Shown: one piece after another, positions 1 through 8,854 of the stretch
Layout of the letters: each line of letters opens with the position of its first letter
Position numbering within the stretch: position 1 is the first letter of the stretch
NCBI RefSeq assembly: GCF_000720485.1
Contig: NZ_JOAX01000041.1
Span: 1 to 54,575, forward strand
Direction: 5' to 3'
DNA from: Streptomyces ochraceiscleroticus
Lineage (GTDB): Bacteria > Actinomycetota > Actinomycetes > Streptomycetales > Streptomycetaceae
Length of the DNA stretch: 54,575 nucleotides
Notes under the pieces: generated by a model
What the model saw: the letters and a program-made list of their open reading frames with translations, nothing else
What the model was told of the DNA's origin: nothing
The model's database searches: none
Translations under genes and position numbers: made by a program

Positions 1-1
1 G

Positions 2-1081
2 CAGTCGATGACGACGACGCGTACGGCGGACATTGGGGCGACGCTGCAGCAGATCGCGGAGCTGACGGCGTCCGGCTGCCAGATCGTGCGGGTGGCGTGC
101 CCGACGCAGGATGACGCGGACGCGCTGCCGGTGATCGCGAAGAAGTCGGGGATCCCGGTGATCGCGGATATTCACTTCCAGCCGAAGTACGTGTTCGCGG
201 CGATCGATGCGGGCTGTGCGGCGGTGCGGGTGAATCCGGGCAACATCAAGCAGTTCGACGACAAGGTCAAGGAGATCGCCAAGGCGGCCTCCGACGCGGG
301 CACCCCGATCCGGATCGGCGTGAACGCCGGGTCGCTGGACCGCCGCCTGCTGCAGAAGTACGGCAAGGCGACTCCTGAGGCGCTGGTGGAGTCGGCGCTG
401 TGGGAGGCGTCCCTCTTTGAGGAGCACGGCTTCCGGGACATCAAGATCTCGGTGAAGCACAACGACCCGGTCGTCATGGTCAATGCCTACCGGCAGCTGG
501 CCGCGCAGTGCGACTACCCGCTGCACCTGGGCGTGACCGAGGCCGGTCCGGCCTTCCAGGGCACGATCAAGTCGGCCGTCGCTTTCGGTGCGCTGCTGTC
601 GGAGGGCATCGGCGACACCATCCGTGTCTCCCTCTCCGCGCCGCCGGCGGAGGAGATCAAGGTCGGTATCTCCATTCTGGAGTCGCTGAACCTGCGGCAG
701 CGGCGGCTGGAGATCGTCTCGTGCCCGTCGTGCGGGCGGGCGCAGGTGGATGTGTACAAGCTGGCCGAGGAGGTCACCGCGGGGCTGGACGGCATGGAGG
801 TGCCGCTGCGGGTCGCGGTCATGGGCTGTGTCGTGAACGGTCCCGGTGAGAGGGCCCCTCCCTCTCCCCACCACCCGGCGCGAGGCCCCTCCCCCACCTC
901 CACCGCACTCCCCCCGAAGCTAGCCCCCACCCCCGCCCCGCCGCGCCCCCTGTGGACAACCACGCCACATGCGACGCACCCCCTGTGGACAACCGCAGCG
1001 GCCGCCCTTCCGGGCCACCGCAGCACACAGGATGCGCCCCCTGCCCCCCTCTCCGAGCCGGGCAGGGGGCGCATCGCGTGA
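2..1081 (+). CDS. ispG: IspG (HMBPP synthase), 5' partial, C-terminus lost
   Basis: 4-Hydroxy-3-methylbut-2-enyl diphosphate synthase (flavodoxin/ferredoxin-dependent) of the MEP isoprenoid pathway, cytosolic. The frame is open from base 2; the first ATG (base 8) is internal, because about 40 N-terminal residues of the family lie before the window. The TIM-barrel part ([27 protein letters not shown]) is intact. The 4Fe-4S ligands are present: CPSC and the third Cys plus Glu in [10 protein letters not shown]. Directly after that Glu (base 850) similarity stops. The expected GEAREADLGVASGNGKGQ-type end of about 70 residues is missing, and the frame runs into Pro-rich translation of intergenic DNA up to a chance stop. 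So the gene is either a deletion derivative or an assembly join. Streptomyces often have a second ispG elsewhere. Identity is certain; function of this copy is doubtful. Confidence 0.9.
   Translation, partial: QSMTTTRTADIGATLQQIAELTASGCQIVRVACPTQDDADALPVIAKKSGIPVIADIHFQPKYVFAAIDAGCAAVRVNPGNIKQFDDKVKEIAKAASDAGTPIRIGVNAGSLDRRLLQKYGKATPEALVESALWEASLFEEHGFRDIKISVKHNDPVVMVNAYRQLAAQCDYPLHLGVTEAGPAFQGTIKSAVAFGALLSEGIGDTIRVSLSAPPAEEIKVGISILESLNLRQRRLEIVSCPSCGRAQVDVYKLAEEVTAGLDGMEVPLRVAVMGCVVNGPGERAPPSPHHPARGPSPTSTALPPKLAPTPAPPRPLWTTTPHATHPLWTTAAAALPGHRSTQDAPPAPLSEPGRGRIA
946..994. promoter_or_regulatory. Pair of DnaA-box-like direct repeats
   Basis: A 16-bp direct repeat, ccccctgtggacaacc, occurs at 946-961 and 979-994. 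Each copy contains tgtggacaa, the exact reverse complement of the Streptomyces DnaA box TTGTCCACA (951-959 and 984-992). The boxes are 33 bp apart, about three helical turns, so they lie on one face. The match is seen; binding by DnaA is inference. Confidence 0.45.
1031..1075. terminator. 16-bp hairpin after ispG
   Basis: Perfect inverted repeat, arms 1031-1046 and 1060-1075 (gatgcgccccctgccc and its complement), 13-nt loop, no U-tract. It is typical of strong actinobacterial terminators and separates ispG from the acetyltransferase gene at 1151. In the truncated state it lies inside the read-through ispG frame. Confidence 0.75.
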
Positions 1082-1150
1082 ACGCGAGGTATCGTGCCTG
1101 GACCTGCTCTCTTACGGCCCCGGCCCCGTCACGGTGAGGCAATCCGACAC

Positions 1151-1993
1151 GTGCTGACGACCACCACCAAGGTCCTGGAGCCCGGGGAACTCGACGACGC
1201 CCTCGCGGTCCTCGACCGCGACCCGGTCGCCAACGCCTTCGTCGCCGCCCGGGTACAGGTCGCCGGGCTCGACCCCTGGCGACTCGGCGGCGAGATGTGG
1301 GGCTGGTACGAGAACGGCCGGCTGGAATCCCTCTGCTACGCGGGAGCCAATCTCGTCCCCGTCTGCGCCACCCCCGACGCCGTACGCGCCTTCGCCGAGC
1401 GCGCCCGCCGCCAGGGCCGCCGCTGCTCCTCCATCGTCGGCCCCGCCGCCCCCACCGCCGAGCTGTGGTCGCTGCTGGAGCCCTCCTGGGGGCCCGCCCG
1501 CGAGGTTCGCGCGCACCAGCCGCTGATGGTCACCACCCGGCCCGCCGCCGAGGTCGCCCCCGACCCGTACGTCCGGCGCATCCGCAAGGACGAGATGGAC
1601 CTGATCATGCCCGCGTGCGTGGCCATGTTCACCGAGGAGGTCGGCATCTCGCCGCTGGCCGGCGACGGCGGGCTGCTCTACCAGGCCAGGGTCGCCGAAC
1701 TGGTCGGCGCGGGCCGCTCCTTCGCCCGGGTGGAGAACGGCCGGGTCGTCTTCAAGGCCGAGATCGGCGCCGCCACCCTGCGCGCCTGCCAGATCCAGGG
1801 CGTCTGGGTCGCGCCCGAGTACCGCGGCAAGGGCCTGTCCGAGACCGGCATGGCGGCCGTACTGCGCTACGCCCTCGCCGACGTCGCGCCCATCGTCAGC
1901 CTGTACGTGAACGACTTCAACACCGCGGCGCGGGCCGCCTACCGCCGGGTCGGCTTCGAAGAGGTCGGCGCGTTCATGAGCGTGCTGTTCTGA
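1151..1993 (+). CDS. GNAT acetyltransferase with DUF4081-like N-terminal domain
   Basis: A 280-residue two-domain protein. Residues 1-110 (AVLDRDPVANAFVAARV, MWGWYENGRLESLCYAGANLVP) match the DUF4081 domain. The C-terminal half is a Gcn5-related acetyltransferase with the acetyl-CoA loop VWVAPEYRGKGLSETGM and the strand VSLYVNDFNTAARAAYRRVGF. The acyl acceptor is unknown. GTG at 1151 was chosen because the family begins near LTTTTKVLEP and a GGTGAGG ribosome-binding site lies about 12 bases upstream; the frame is open further upstream to 1094, but that part has no family similarity. It precedes a second GNAT gene and proS, as in other Streptomyces. Confidence 0.85.
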   Translation: MLTTTTKVLEPGELDDALAVLDRDPVANAFVAARVQVAGLDPWRLGGEMWGWYENGRLESLCYAGANLVPVCATPDAVRAFAERARRQGRRCSSIVGPAAPTAELWSLLEPSWGPAREVRAHQPLMVTTRPAAEVAPDPYVRRIRKDEMDLIMPACVAMFTEEVGISPLAGDGGLLYQARVAELVGAGRSFARVENGRVVFKAEIGAATLRACQIQGVWVAPEYRGKGLSETGMAAVLRYALADVAPIVSLYVNDFNTAARAAYRRVGFEEVGAFMSVLF

Positions 1994-2112
1994 CCGGAGC
2001 CGCCGGTCAGCGGCACCGTCACGTTCCGGCCATCGCGGACCCCTCCGGCCACTCCCGGCCCCGCTGTCCGGACCGATCGTGTTCACCGCCCGCGCTGTGT
2101 ACGCTCCCGACC

Positions 2113-2646
2113 ATGGATGACGTCGCGGTCGGCCCGCTCGACCTCGCTGCCCGCGTGGACGACGCGCTGGCCGTACAGGCGCTCGCGTTCGGCCTGACCG
2201 ACGACGAGATCGGCGTACGGCGCCACATCGTGCTGCGCCACCTCACCACCCCCGGGGCCCGCGCCCTGGGCGCCACCACGCCCGAGGGGCGGCTGGCCGG
2301 CTTCGTGTACGGCCTGCCCAACGACCGCTCCCACTGGTGGTCCAGCGTCGTCGAGCCGTATCTGCGCAGCACCGGCCTGGACTTCTGGCTGGACGACTCC
2401 TTCGTCATCACCGAGCTGCACGTCCACCCCGCGTACCAGAAGCGCGGCATCGGGCGGGCGCTGATCACGCGGATCACCGACGAGGCGCCGTACCCGCGCA
2501 GCATCCTGTCCGCGATCGACACCGAGAGCCCGGCCCGCGCGCTGTACCGCTCGCTCGGCTACCAGGACCTCGCCCGCCGCGTGATCTTCCCGAGCGCGCC
2601 CGCGCCGTACGCCGTGATGGGCGCGCCGCTGCCACTGGCCCGCTGA
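2113..2646 (+). CDS. GNAT family N-acetyltransferase
   Basis: A 177-residue single-domain acetyltransferase. The central strand and acetyl-CoA pyrophosphate loop read [20 protein letters not shown] (Q/RxxGxG/A motif), and the C-terminal helix and strand read [14 protein letters not shown]. The substrate cannot be told from sequence. ATG at 2113 gives the family-like start [11 protein letters not shown], although the frame stays open far upstream as a shadow of the preceding gene. It lies 119 bp after the first GNAT gene, same strand, and before proS. It was probably co-transcribed with the first gene. Confidence 0.82.
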   Translation: MDDVAVGPLDLAARVDDALAVQALAFGLTDDEIGVRRHIVLRHLTTPGARALGATTPEGRLAGFVYGLPNDRSHWWSSVVEPYLRSTGLDFWLDDSFVITELHVHPAYQKRGIGRALITRITDEAPYPRSILSAIDTESPARALYRSLGYQDLARRVIFPSAPAPYAVMGAPLPLAR

Positions 2647-2660
2647 CGAGGCGCGCCTAC

Positions 2661-2698
2661 GGGGCGATTCGAACGCCCCGGACCCCCTGGTTGGGGGT
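2661..2698. terminator. Two small hairpins upstream of proS
   Basis: Hairpin 1 has arms ggggcg 2661-2666 and cgcccc 2674-2679. Hairpin 2 has arms accccc 2682-2687 and gggggt 2693-2698. They lie between the GNAT stop and proS. They may be a weak terminator or part of a leader; there is no T-tract. Confidence 0.4.
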
Positions 2699-2801
2699 TA
2701 CCCGACTACGTTGCGTCACAAGCGCGCGATACGCATTTCCGTGCGCGATGCCCGGCCCGATAACCTCGCCCCAGAACCCTTTCTTACGCAGGAGAATCAC
2801 C

Positions 2802-4502
2802 ATGGCCCAGGTCCAGCGCATGTCCCGATTGATGATCAAGACGCTGCGCGACGACCCGGCCGACGCCGAGACCGCCAGCCACAAGCTGCTCGTCCGCGCC
2901 GGGTACGTCCGCCGCACCTCCGCCGGCATCTGGACCTGGCTGCCGCTGGGCAAGAAGGTGCTGGAGAACGTCTCGCGCGTGGTGCGCGAGGAGATGGACG
3001 CCATCGGCGCCCAGGAGGTCCTGCTCCCCGCGCTGCTCCCCAAGGAGCCGTACGAGGCGAGCAACCGCTGGGAGGAGTACGGCGACCTGCTCTTCCGCCT
3101 GCAGGACCGCAAGGGCGCCGACTACCTCCTCGGCCCCACCCACGAGGAGATCTTCACCCTCACGGTCAAGGACCAGTGCACGTCCTACAAGGACCTGCCG
3201 GTCATGCTGTACCAGATCCAGACGAAGTACCGGGACGAGGCGCGGCCCCGCTCCGGCGTGCTGCGCGGCCGCGAGTTCCAGATGAAGGACTCGTACAGCT
3301 TCGACACCACCGACGAGGGTCTGGCCGAGTCCTACGCGCTGCACCGCGCGGCGTACCAGAAGATCTTCCAGCGCCTCGGCCTGGACTACCGCATCGTTTC
3401 GGCCGTTTCCGGCGCGATGGGCGGCTCCGCGTCCGAGGAGTTCCTCGCCCCCGCGGCGGCCGGTGAGGACACCTTCGTCGACTGCCCGCAGTGCGACTAC
3501 GCGGCCAACACGGAGGCCGTGACCGTCAAGGTCGCGCCGGTGGACGCGGCCGGCGTCGGGGAGATCGAGGAGCTGGACACCCCCGACACCCCGACCATCG
3601 AGACGCTGGCCGAGTACCTGGGCGTCCCGGCCTCCGCCACGCTGAAGAACCTCCTGGTCAAGGTGGACGGCGAGATCGTCGCGGTGGGCGTCCCCGGTGA
3701 CCGCGAGGTCGACCTGGGCAAGCTCGGCGAGCACCTGGCGCCGGCCGTCGTCGAGGTCGTCACCGCCGAGGACTTCGTCGGCCGCGAGGACCTGGTGCGC
3801 GGTTACATCGGCCCGCAGGGCCTGGCCGGCAAGGCGTTCAAGTACATCGCCGACCCGCGCGTGGCACCCGGTACGTCCTGGATCACCGGCGCCAACAAGG
3901 ACGGCAAGCACGCGCGCAACGTCGTCGCGGGCCGCGACTTCGAGGTGGACGACTACCTCGACGTGGTCGTCGTCGAGCCGGGCGACCCCTGCCCCAAGTG
4001 CGGTGCCGGGCTGGTCATCGACCGGGCCATCGAGATCGGCCACATCTTCCAGCTCGGCCGCAAGTACGCCGACGCGTTCGAGCTGGACGTGCTCGGCCAG
4101 AACGGCAAGCCGGTCCGGGTCACGATGGGTTCGTACGGCATCGGCGTCTCCCGCGCGGTGGCGGCGCTCGCCGAGCAGACCCACGACGAGTCCGGTCTGT
4201 GCTGGCCGCGCGAGGTCGCCCCGGCGGACGTGCACGTCGTCGCGGCGGGCAAGGCCAAGCAGACGGAGCTGGCGCTGGAGGTCGGCGAGAAGCTGGGCGC
4301 GGCGGGGCTGCGCGTGCTCGTCGACGACCGGGCCGGGGTCTCCCCGGGCGTGAAGTTCACCGACGCGGAGCTGCTCGGCGTCCCGACGATCGTCGTCGCC
4401 GGCCGCCGTGCCGCCGAGGGCGTCGTCGAGGTCAAGGACCGGCGGACGGGTGAGCGCGAAGAGCTGACGGTCGAGGAAGCGGTTGCGCGCCTGAGCGCGT
4501 AG
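2802..4502 (+). CDS. proS: Prolyl-tRNA synthetase (bacterial type)
   Basis: Charges tRNA-Pro with proline in the cytosol. 566 residues, usual for the bacterial type that carries an editing insertion. Class II core: N-terminal [27 protein letters not shown] region, motif 2 with [18 protein letters not shown], and motif 3 with [14 protein letters not shown] near residue 445. The YbaK-like editing insertion is near residues 240-390 ([20 protein letters not shown]). An anticodon-binding domain closes the protein ([20 protein letters not shown]). ATG 2802 has AGGAG about 7 bases upstream. A possible -10, TAACCT, lies at 2761-2766. It converges on the minus-strand phosphotransferase-like gene. Confidence 0.97.
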   Translation: MAQVQRMSRLMIKTLRDDPADAETASHKLLVRAGYVRRTSAGIWTWLPLGKKVLENVSRVVREEMDAIGAQEVLLPALLPKEPYEASNRWEEYGDLLFRLQDRKGADYLLGPTHEEIFTLTVKDQCTSYKDLPVMLYQIQTKYRDEARPRSGVLRGREFQMKDSYSFDTTDEGLAESYALHRAAYQKIFQRLGLDYRIVSAVSGAMGGSASEEFLAPAAAGEDTFVDCPQCDYAANTEAVTVKVAPVDAAGVGEIEELDTPDTPTIETLAEYLGVPASATLKNLLVKVDGEIVAVGVPGDREVDLGKLGEHLAPAVVEVVTAEDFVGREDLVRGYIGPQGLAGKAFKYIADPRVAPGTSWITGANKDGKHARNVVAGRDFEVDDYLDVVVVEPGDPCPKCGAGLVIDRAIEIGHIFQLGRKYADAFELDVLGQNGKPVRVTMGSYGIGVSRAVAALAEQTHDESGLCWPREVAPADVHVVAAGKAKQTELALEVGEKLGAAGLRVLVDDRAGVSPGVKFTDAELLGVPTIVVAGRRAAEGVVEVKDRRTGEREELTVEEAVARLSA

Positions 4503-4511
4503 CGCGACTTT

Positions 4512-4556
4512 CCGAGGGGGCGGCCCGCGCCGTGAGGTGCGGGAGCGTCCCCTCGG
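4512..4556. terminator. Compound hairpin after proS
   Basis: Outer arms ccgagggg 4512-4519 and cccctcgg 4549-4556 enclose a second stem, cccgc 4524-4528 and gcggg 4539-4543. It lies 10 bases past the proS stop, between convergent genes, so it is a probable bidirectional terminator. Confidence 0.6.
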
Positions 4557-4583
4557 CCCGTGTATCTCGGCCTGGCGGCCGCT

Positions 4584-4606
4584 CGTCCTCAAACGCCGGA
4601 CGGGCT
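4584..4606. repeat. Half copy of a common Streptomyces intergenic palindrome
   Basis: The segment reads gtcctcaaacgccggacggg and continues with ct. From memory this resembles one arm of a palindromic repeat seen in many Streptomyces intergenic regions; the matching second arm is not found here. Only the sequence itself is seen; membership of that repeat family is recalled. Confidence 0.4.
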
Positions 4607-4633
4607 TGTTCTGGCGGATGTACGTCCTCGGCT

Positions 4634-5548
4634 CTACAGCCAGGTCCCGAACTCCAGCAGCAGTTCCCCCCGGGGCCGGTCGCCCGCCGCCAGCGCCCGG
4701 AGGCCCCCCTCCACTGCCCCCACCAGCACCCACCCGCGCAAGCGATCGCGGTCGACGTCCAGGGAGTCGGCGAGTTTGGCGACCCGGCGGCGGGCCGCGG
4801 CCGCGGCGCCCGTGCCGGCCGCCAGGTCTTCCATGCGGTCCAGGACCAGCCCGACGAGGTCGTACGCGCGTTCGCCGATGACCGGTCGCGGCCCGACCGC
4901 GAGCCACGGTGTGCGGTGGCCGGCCAGTACCTTGCCCTGACGGAACGCGCCGTGCAGGAGTACTTCTTCGGGTGCGTCGGCGGGCAGTGCGCGGCGCAGC
5001 TCCGTGGCCTCGTCGACCAGCGGGGCGGCCGAGGGGACCGTGGCGGCCCCGGCCCGCAGCGCCGCCACGGCGGCCTCCGTGCGGGCGGCCAGCGTCTCGA
5101 AGGGGTGCTGCTCCGGGGGAGAGACCCAGAGGCGGCGGACCGTGCCCGCCGCTTCCAGGAGCGCCTTTGCCTCGGGGAGCGAGCGCAGCGACACGGAGCT
5201 GCGGAGGCGCTCCAGCAGGAGCGCGCCGTTGTCCGGGTCGGCGCGCAGCAGCCGTACCGCGCCCCAGCCGTCCCAGCGCGTCAGTGCCGCCGCCTCGGCC
5301 TCCGCGCCCGGCTGCTCCGGGAGCGGGAACTTCAGCGCGGCCGGCGTGCCGTCCCGCTGTGTGACGAGGACGAGGAGGCTGGCGCGGCCGCCGGGCTCGT
5401 GCACCCGTTCCGGGGTGAGTTCCCAGGCCGCCAGCCGCTCCGCGACGCGGTCCGGCAGTGTGTCCAGCCAGGCGCGCGCGGGGCTCGCGGGGTCGTCGCC
5501 GATCGCGCGCACCAATCGTCTCGGCGGTTCGATGGGTGCCGTTGCCAT
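4634..5548 (-). CDS. Aminoglycoside/hydroxyurea phosphotransferase-like protein, probable pseudokinase
   Basis: 304 residues with the fold of the APH(6)/hydroxyurea kinase family: N-lobe ALKFPLPEQPGAEAEAAALTRWDG, then LLLERL, then the catalytic-loop region near residue 220. In active relatives that loop reads LLHGDxHxxN followed by a DPKPxxGxxAYDL metal loop. Here it is LLHGAFRQGKVL and LAVGPRPVIGERAYDL, so the catalytic Asp, the Asn and the metal-binding Asp are all replaced, while the hydrophobic frame is kept. Phosphotransfer is therefore unlikely. A binding or regulatory role is possible; an antibiotic-resistance call would be misleading. It is on the opposite strand to proS, with its own start (ATG 5548, AAAGGGA upstream). 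Confidence 0.75.
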   Translation of the reverse strand: MATAPIEPPRRLVRAIGDDPASPARAWLDTLPDRVAERLAAWELTPERVHEPGGRASLLVLVTQRDGTPAALKFPLPEQPGAEAEAAALTRWDGWGAVRLLRADPDNGALLLERLRSSVSLRSLPEAKALLEAAGTVRRLWVSPPEQHPFETLAARTEAAVAALRAGAATVPSAAPLVDEATELRRALPADAPEEVLLHGAFRQGKVLAGHRTPWLAVGPRPVIGERAYDLVGLVLDRMEDLAAGTGAAAAARRRVAKLADSLDVDRDRLRGWVLVGAVEGGLRALAAGDRPRGELLLEFGTWL

Positions 5549-5628
5549 GCTGGAGCTGTCCCTTTCGTCGGCGGTGCCGGGGTGGCCGGCGGGGCCTGCG
5601 GCCGTCCGGGCCGGTGGCCGCCGCGCGC

Positions 5629-6126
5629 TCAGAGCGCGTCGGCGGATCCGGTCGCGGTGGGCGACGGGCCGCCGGCCGTGGTCCGTTCGGCGAGCCCAGG
5701 GAAGGCTACGCCGCTGCCGCGCCAGCGCACCGCACGGACCGCTGCCTCCCGGAGCGATCCGGCCGCCGTGCGCCGCCGGGCACCCGAAGAGGCGCGTACG
5801 AGGTCCGCGTACGCCCCGGCCACCCGGTCCTCCAGTTCGGCCGCGAGCCGTACGGCGGCGGCCGCGTCGGGCACGGGGAAGGGCAGCGCGTACGCAGCCG
5901 CCGCGGCCTTCGGTTTGCCGCCGAGCGCCACCACCCGGCGGCTCAGCTCGTCCCGGCGCGCACGATGGGCGTCGTAGCCGTCCTGCGCCTCCGCGCGCCG
6001 TCCGTCGCCGACGCGCGCGCCCACCACGCCGTAGCCGTAGAGTGCGGCGTGCTCGGCGGCCAGCGCGTTCTGCAGGGCCTTCAGTTCGGCGGCCCGCTCG
6101 GTGTTCTCGTGCTTCTCCGCCGGCAT
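5629..6126 (-). CDS. DUF4439-type ferritin-like protein
   Basis: 165 residues, mostly helical. LKALQNALAAEHAALYGYGVVGARV resembles helix 1 of the ferritin-like DUF4439 family, with Glu and His of an EHAALYGYG motif; later helices carry YDAHRARRDELSRRV and AAELEDRVAGAYADLVRA. No signal peptide. Its ATG overlaps the stop of the upstream lipoprotein gene (TGATG), so the two are translationally coupled. The role is unknown; the fold can bind a di-metal site, but the metal ligands are not proven here. The same frame is open upstream to 7134, but only this part is family-like. Confidence 0.72.
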   Translation of the reverse strand: MPAEKHENTERAAELKALQNALAAEHAALYGYGVVGARVGDGRRAEAQDGYDAHRARRDELSRRVVALGGKPKAAAAAYALPFPVPDAAAAVRLAAELEDRVAGAYADLVRASSGARRRTAAGSLREAAVRAVRWRGSGVAFPGLAERTTAGGPSPTATGSADAL

Positions 6127-6737
6127 CAGGCGTTCTTCCCGTCCTTCTCGTCCGTCCCGCCGTCCGTGCCGTGCGAGTCGAGTACGTAGGCGTGTGCGGC
6201 GCCGGCCGCCGCGACCGAGGCGAGCAGCCGGGCGACCTCGGGCGGGGCGCCGACGAGGGCCGCGGTGCGCCGGTCGGCGGTGTCGCGCTCGGCGTCGGCC
6301 AGCACGGTGAGTGCCTGCCGCGCGCTGCCCGGCACCTTCGGGGCGCGCGGCCGTTTCCCCGGCGTGCGGGACGGCGACGCGGTCGCGGAGGGCGTGCGGG
6401 ACGGGGTGCCGGTGGCGTCCGGCGCCTCGAACGCCGAGATGTGGACGGCGACTTGGTCCCGCAGCGGGCGCAGTTGCTTCTCCAGTGCCGGGTGGGCGGT
6501 CAGCGTCGCGTCGTACCGGGCCAGCAGTGCGCCGCTGTCCTGTGAACCCTTTTCGAGCAGGGACCGTCCGGCTGCGCTGTCCATGTCGTCGGACGCGTCG
6601 GACTGCTCGGAGCAGCCGGTGAGCAGCGCCGCGCTTCCGAGCGCGGCGCCGGTCAGCAGGATGCTTCTCCTCGTGTGCGTTCCAGGCTGCGGCACTGTCC
6701 TCTTTCCCGGGGGCTGCGGTGGTGATCCGGTGATCAT
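6126..6737 (-). CDS. Lipoprotein with a Tat-like signal and helical domain
   Basis: 203 residues. The N-terminus contains THTRRSILLTGAALGSAALLTGC: a twin-Arg followed by a hydrophobic stretch and a lipobox LTGC, so lipidation at the Cys near residue 42 and export, perhaps by Tat, are likely. The mature part is helical (LEKQLRPLRDQVAVHISAF ... AERDTADRRTAALV) with a Ser/Thr/Pro-rich insert (TPSRTPSATASPSRTPGK). The helix pattern recalls the ferritin-like partner encoded downstream, overlapping by one base. It is divergent from rimP. Function unknown. Confidence 0.7.
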   Translation of the reverse strand: MITGSPPQPPGKRTVPQPGTHTRRSILLTGAALGSAALLTGCSEQSDASDDMDSAAGRSLLEKGSQDSGALLARYDATLTAHPALEKQLRPLRDQVAVHISAFEAPDATGTPSRTPSATASPSRTPGKRPRAPKVPGSARQALTVLADAERDTADRRTAALVGAPPEVARLLASVAAAGAAHAYVLDSHGTDGGTDEKDGKNA

Positions 6738-6770
6738 CGCAGGCGAGCGTAACCGCGGCGGCGCACGGAA

Positions 6771-6800
6771 TCGTCAGTACCCCGCCGGAACAGATAGGCT
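6771..6800 (+). promoter_or_regulatory. Candidate promoter for rimP-nusA
   Basis: TCGTCA (6771-6776), an 18-bp spacer, and TAGGCT (6795-6800) lie 56 bp upstream of the rimP start, in the divergent gap. The -10 fits the Streptomyces housekeeping consensus; the -35 matches 4 of 6. Prediction by eye only. Confidence 0.4.
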
Positions 6801-6855
6801 TTGGCCAGACACGCGACCATCCCACAACAGCACACGCGGCCGAGGAGTCACCCGG

Positions 6856-7395
6856 ATGAGCACCACCCAGAGCGAGAGGCTGCGCGGACTGCTTGAACCG
6901 CTGGTCGCCGCGCGAGACCTGGATCTGGAAGAGATCGAGGTGACGCCCGCAGGCAAGCGGCGTGTGCTGAGGATCGTGGTGGACTCCGACGACGGCGTCC
7001 AGCTGGACGAGTGCGCCGCACTCAGCCGCGAGATCTCGCAGGCCCTGGACGACGCGGACGCCATGGGTGACGTCGCGTACACCCTGGAAGTCACCTCTCC
7101 CGGCGCCGACCGCCCGCTGACCGAGCCGCGGCACTACTGCCGCGCCACCGGCCGCCTGATCAAGGCCCAGCTGACCGACGAGGCGGGGGCCGGGGAGCTG
7201 GTCGCCCGGATCATCGCCGTCGACGACGAGGGCCTGGACCTCGAAGTGCCGGGCGTGAAGGGGCGCAAGCCCACCGCCCGCCGGGTCGCCTTCAGCGAGA
7301 TCGCCAAGGCGCGCGTGGAGATCGAGTTCAACCGCAAGACCGCTCCGGCTCCCGCCGCGGGCGACACCGACGACGAGAGCCAGGAGGAGGCGTAG
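6856..7395 (+). CDS. rimP: Ribosome maturation factor RimP
   Basis: Needed for maturation of the 30S subunit. 179 residues. The N-terminal alpha/beta domain contains [42 protein letters not shown] and [10 protein letters not shown] (the conserved SPGxxRPL motif). The C-terminal SH3-like domain follows ([17 protein letters not shown]). An acidic tail, TDDESQEEA, ends the protein. ATG 6856 has GAGGAG upstream. nusA starts two bases after the stop, so the classical rimP-nusA coupling holds. First gene of the cluster running to infB. Confidence 0.95.
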   Translation: MSTTQSERLRGLLEPLVAARDLDLEEIEVTPAGKRRVLRIVVDSDDGVQLDECAALSREISQALDDADAMGDVAYTLEVTSPGADRPLTEPRHYCRATGRLIKAQLTDEAGAGELVARIIAVDDEGLDLEVPGVKGRKPTARRVAFSEIAKARVEIEFNRKTAPAPAAGDTDDESQEEA

Positions 7396-7397
7396 CC

Positions 7398-8390
7398 GTG
7401 GACATCGACATGAGCGCCCTGCGGGGTTTGGTGCGGGAGAAGGAAATCTCCTTCGACCTGCTGGTGGAGGCCATCGAGTCGGCCCTCCTCATCGCGTACC
7501 ACCGCACCGAGGGCAGCCGCCGCCACGCGCGCGTGCAGCTGGACCGCAACACGGGCCATGTGACCGTGTGGGCGAAGGAGGACCCGGCCGACCTCGAGGA
7601 GGGCCAGGAGGCCCGCGAGTTCGACGACACACCGTCGGGTTTCGGCCGGATCGCGGCGACCACCGCCAAGCAGGTCATCCTGCAGCGGCTGCGGGACGCC
7701 GAGGAGGACGTGACCTTCGGCGAGTACGCCGGGCGCGAGGGCGACGTCGTCACCGGCGTGGTCCAGCAGGGCAAGGACCCCAAGAACGTCCTGGTCGACA
7801 TCGGCAAGCTGGAGGCCATCCTGCCGGTGCAGGAGCAGGTCCCCGGCGAGGACTACAAGCACGGCACGCGGCTGCGCTCGTACGTCGTCCGCGTCGTCAA
7901 GGGCGTCCGCGGCCCGTCGGTCACCCTCTCGCGCACCCACCCGAACCTGGTGAAGAAGCTCTTCGCGCTGGAGGTCCCGGAGATCGCGGACGGCTCGGTG
8001 GAGATCTCCGCCATCGCCCGTGAGGCCGGTCACCGCACGAAGATCGCGGTGCGTTCGACCAGGTCGGGGCTGAATGCCAAGGGTGCCTGCATCGGTCCGA
8101 TGGGCGGCCGTGTCCGCAACGTCATGGCCGAGCTGAACGGCGAGAAGATCGACATCGTCGACTGGTCGGACGACCCGGCGGACCTGGTCGCGCACGCGCT
8201 GTCACCGGCCCGTGTCTCCAAGGTCGAGATCGTGGACCTGGCCGCGCGCTCCGCGCGGGTCACCGTCCCCGATTACCAGCTGTCACTGGCCATCGGCAAG
8301 GAAGGGCAGAACGCCCGGCTCGCCGCGCGGCTCACCGGCTGGCGCATCGACATCCGCCCGGACACCGAGGCCCCGGACCCGCGGGACTGA
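7398..8390 (+). CDS. nusA: Transcription termination/antitermination factor NusA
   Basis: Binds RNA polymerase and nascent RNA and acts in pausing, termination and rRNA antitermination. 330 residues, the shorter actinobacterial form without the C-terminal acidic repeats of E. coli. Order: N-terminal RNAP-binding domain ([30 protein letters not shown]), S1 domain near 115-180 ([22 protein letters not shown]), KH1 ([20 protein letters not shown]) and KH2 ([21 protein letters not shown]). GTG start two bases after rimP; the SD lies within the rimP end (GGAGGAGG). Confidence 0.96.
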   Translation: MDIDMSALRGLVREKEISFDLLVEAIESALLIAYHRTEGSRRHARVQLDRNTGHVTVWAKEDPADLEEGQEAREFDDTPSGFGRIAATTAKQVILQRLRDAEEDVTFGEYAGREGDVVTGVVQQGKDPKNVLVDIGKLEAILPVQEQVPGEDYKHGTRLRSYVVRVVKGVRGPSVTLSRTHPNLVKKLFALEVPEIADGSVEISAIAREAGHRTKIAVRSTRSGLNAKGACIGPMGGRVRNVMAELNGEKIDIVDWSDDPADLVAHALSPARVSKVEIVDLAARSARVTVPDYQLSLAIGKEGQNARLAARLTGWRIDIRPDTEAPDPRD

Positions 8391-8510
8391 CTTCCGGACG
8401 CCGGCGGCCCGGTGCCGCCGGCGTCGATTGTCAGCCACGAAGGAATATGAGCAGCCGTTCGGTCCTTACCCCATAGGGGTGAGGCCGCTACGGGGAGGTA
8501 GACTTAAGCA

Positions 8511-8789
8511 GTGTCTGGCCGGACGCATGCCCGCGCATGCCCTGAGCGATCCTGTGTGGGATGCCGGGAGCGAGCGGCCAAGGGCGATTTGCTGCGCATC
8601 GTGGTGATCGATGGTGAGTGCACCCCCGATCCTCGCGGTACGCTGCCCGGCCGGGGTGCTTACGTGCACCCCACACTGGTCTGTTTCGACCTGGCGGTCC
8701 GCCGCCGGGCGTTCCCCAGGGCCTTCAGAGGACCGGGACCGCTCGACACCACGGCCTTGCGCCAGTACGTCGAGCAGGCAACACCGTAA
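8511..8789 (+). CDS. ylxR: YlxR-family RNA-binding protein
   Basis: Small basic protein, 92 residues, of the YlxR family found between nusA and infB in many bacteria. The conserved core CVGCRERAAKGDLLRIVV, then GRGAYVHP and CFDLAVRRRAFPRAF, are all present. It is thought to bind nucleic acid; its exact role is unclear. GTG at 8511 follows GGGGAGG by about 10 bases. Confidence 0.88.
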   Translation: MSGRTHARACPERSCVGCRERAAKGDLLRIVVIDGECTPDPRGTLPGRGAYVHPTLVCFDLAVRRRAFPRAFRGPGPLDTTALRQYVEQATP

Positions 8790-8854
8790 GACAGCACGTC
8801 GCACGGAAAACCGTGCGGTCAGGTACCTCGCGAGTCGGAAGTAGGTCGAGATTG

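Noticed and set aside
4634..5548. Antibiotic-resistance kinase call
   Set aside because: Catalytic Asp, Asn and metal Asp are missing, so activity is unlikely.
5629..7134. 501-residue minus-strand frame joining the DUF4439 gene to DNA above it
   Set aside because: Only the last 165 codons are family-like; the rest overlaps the lipoprotein and rimP in another frame.
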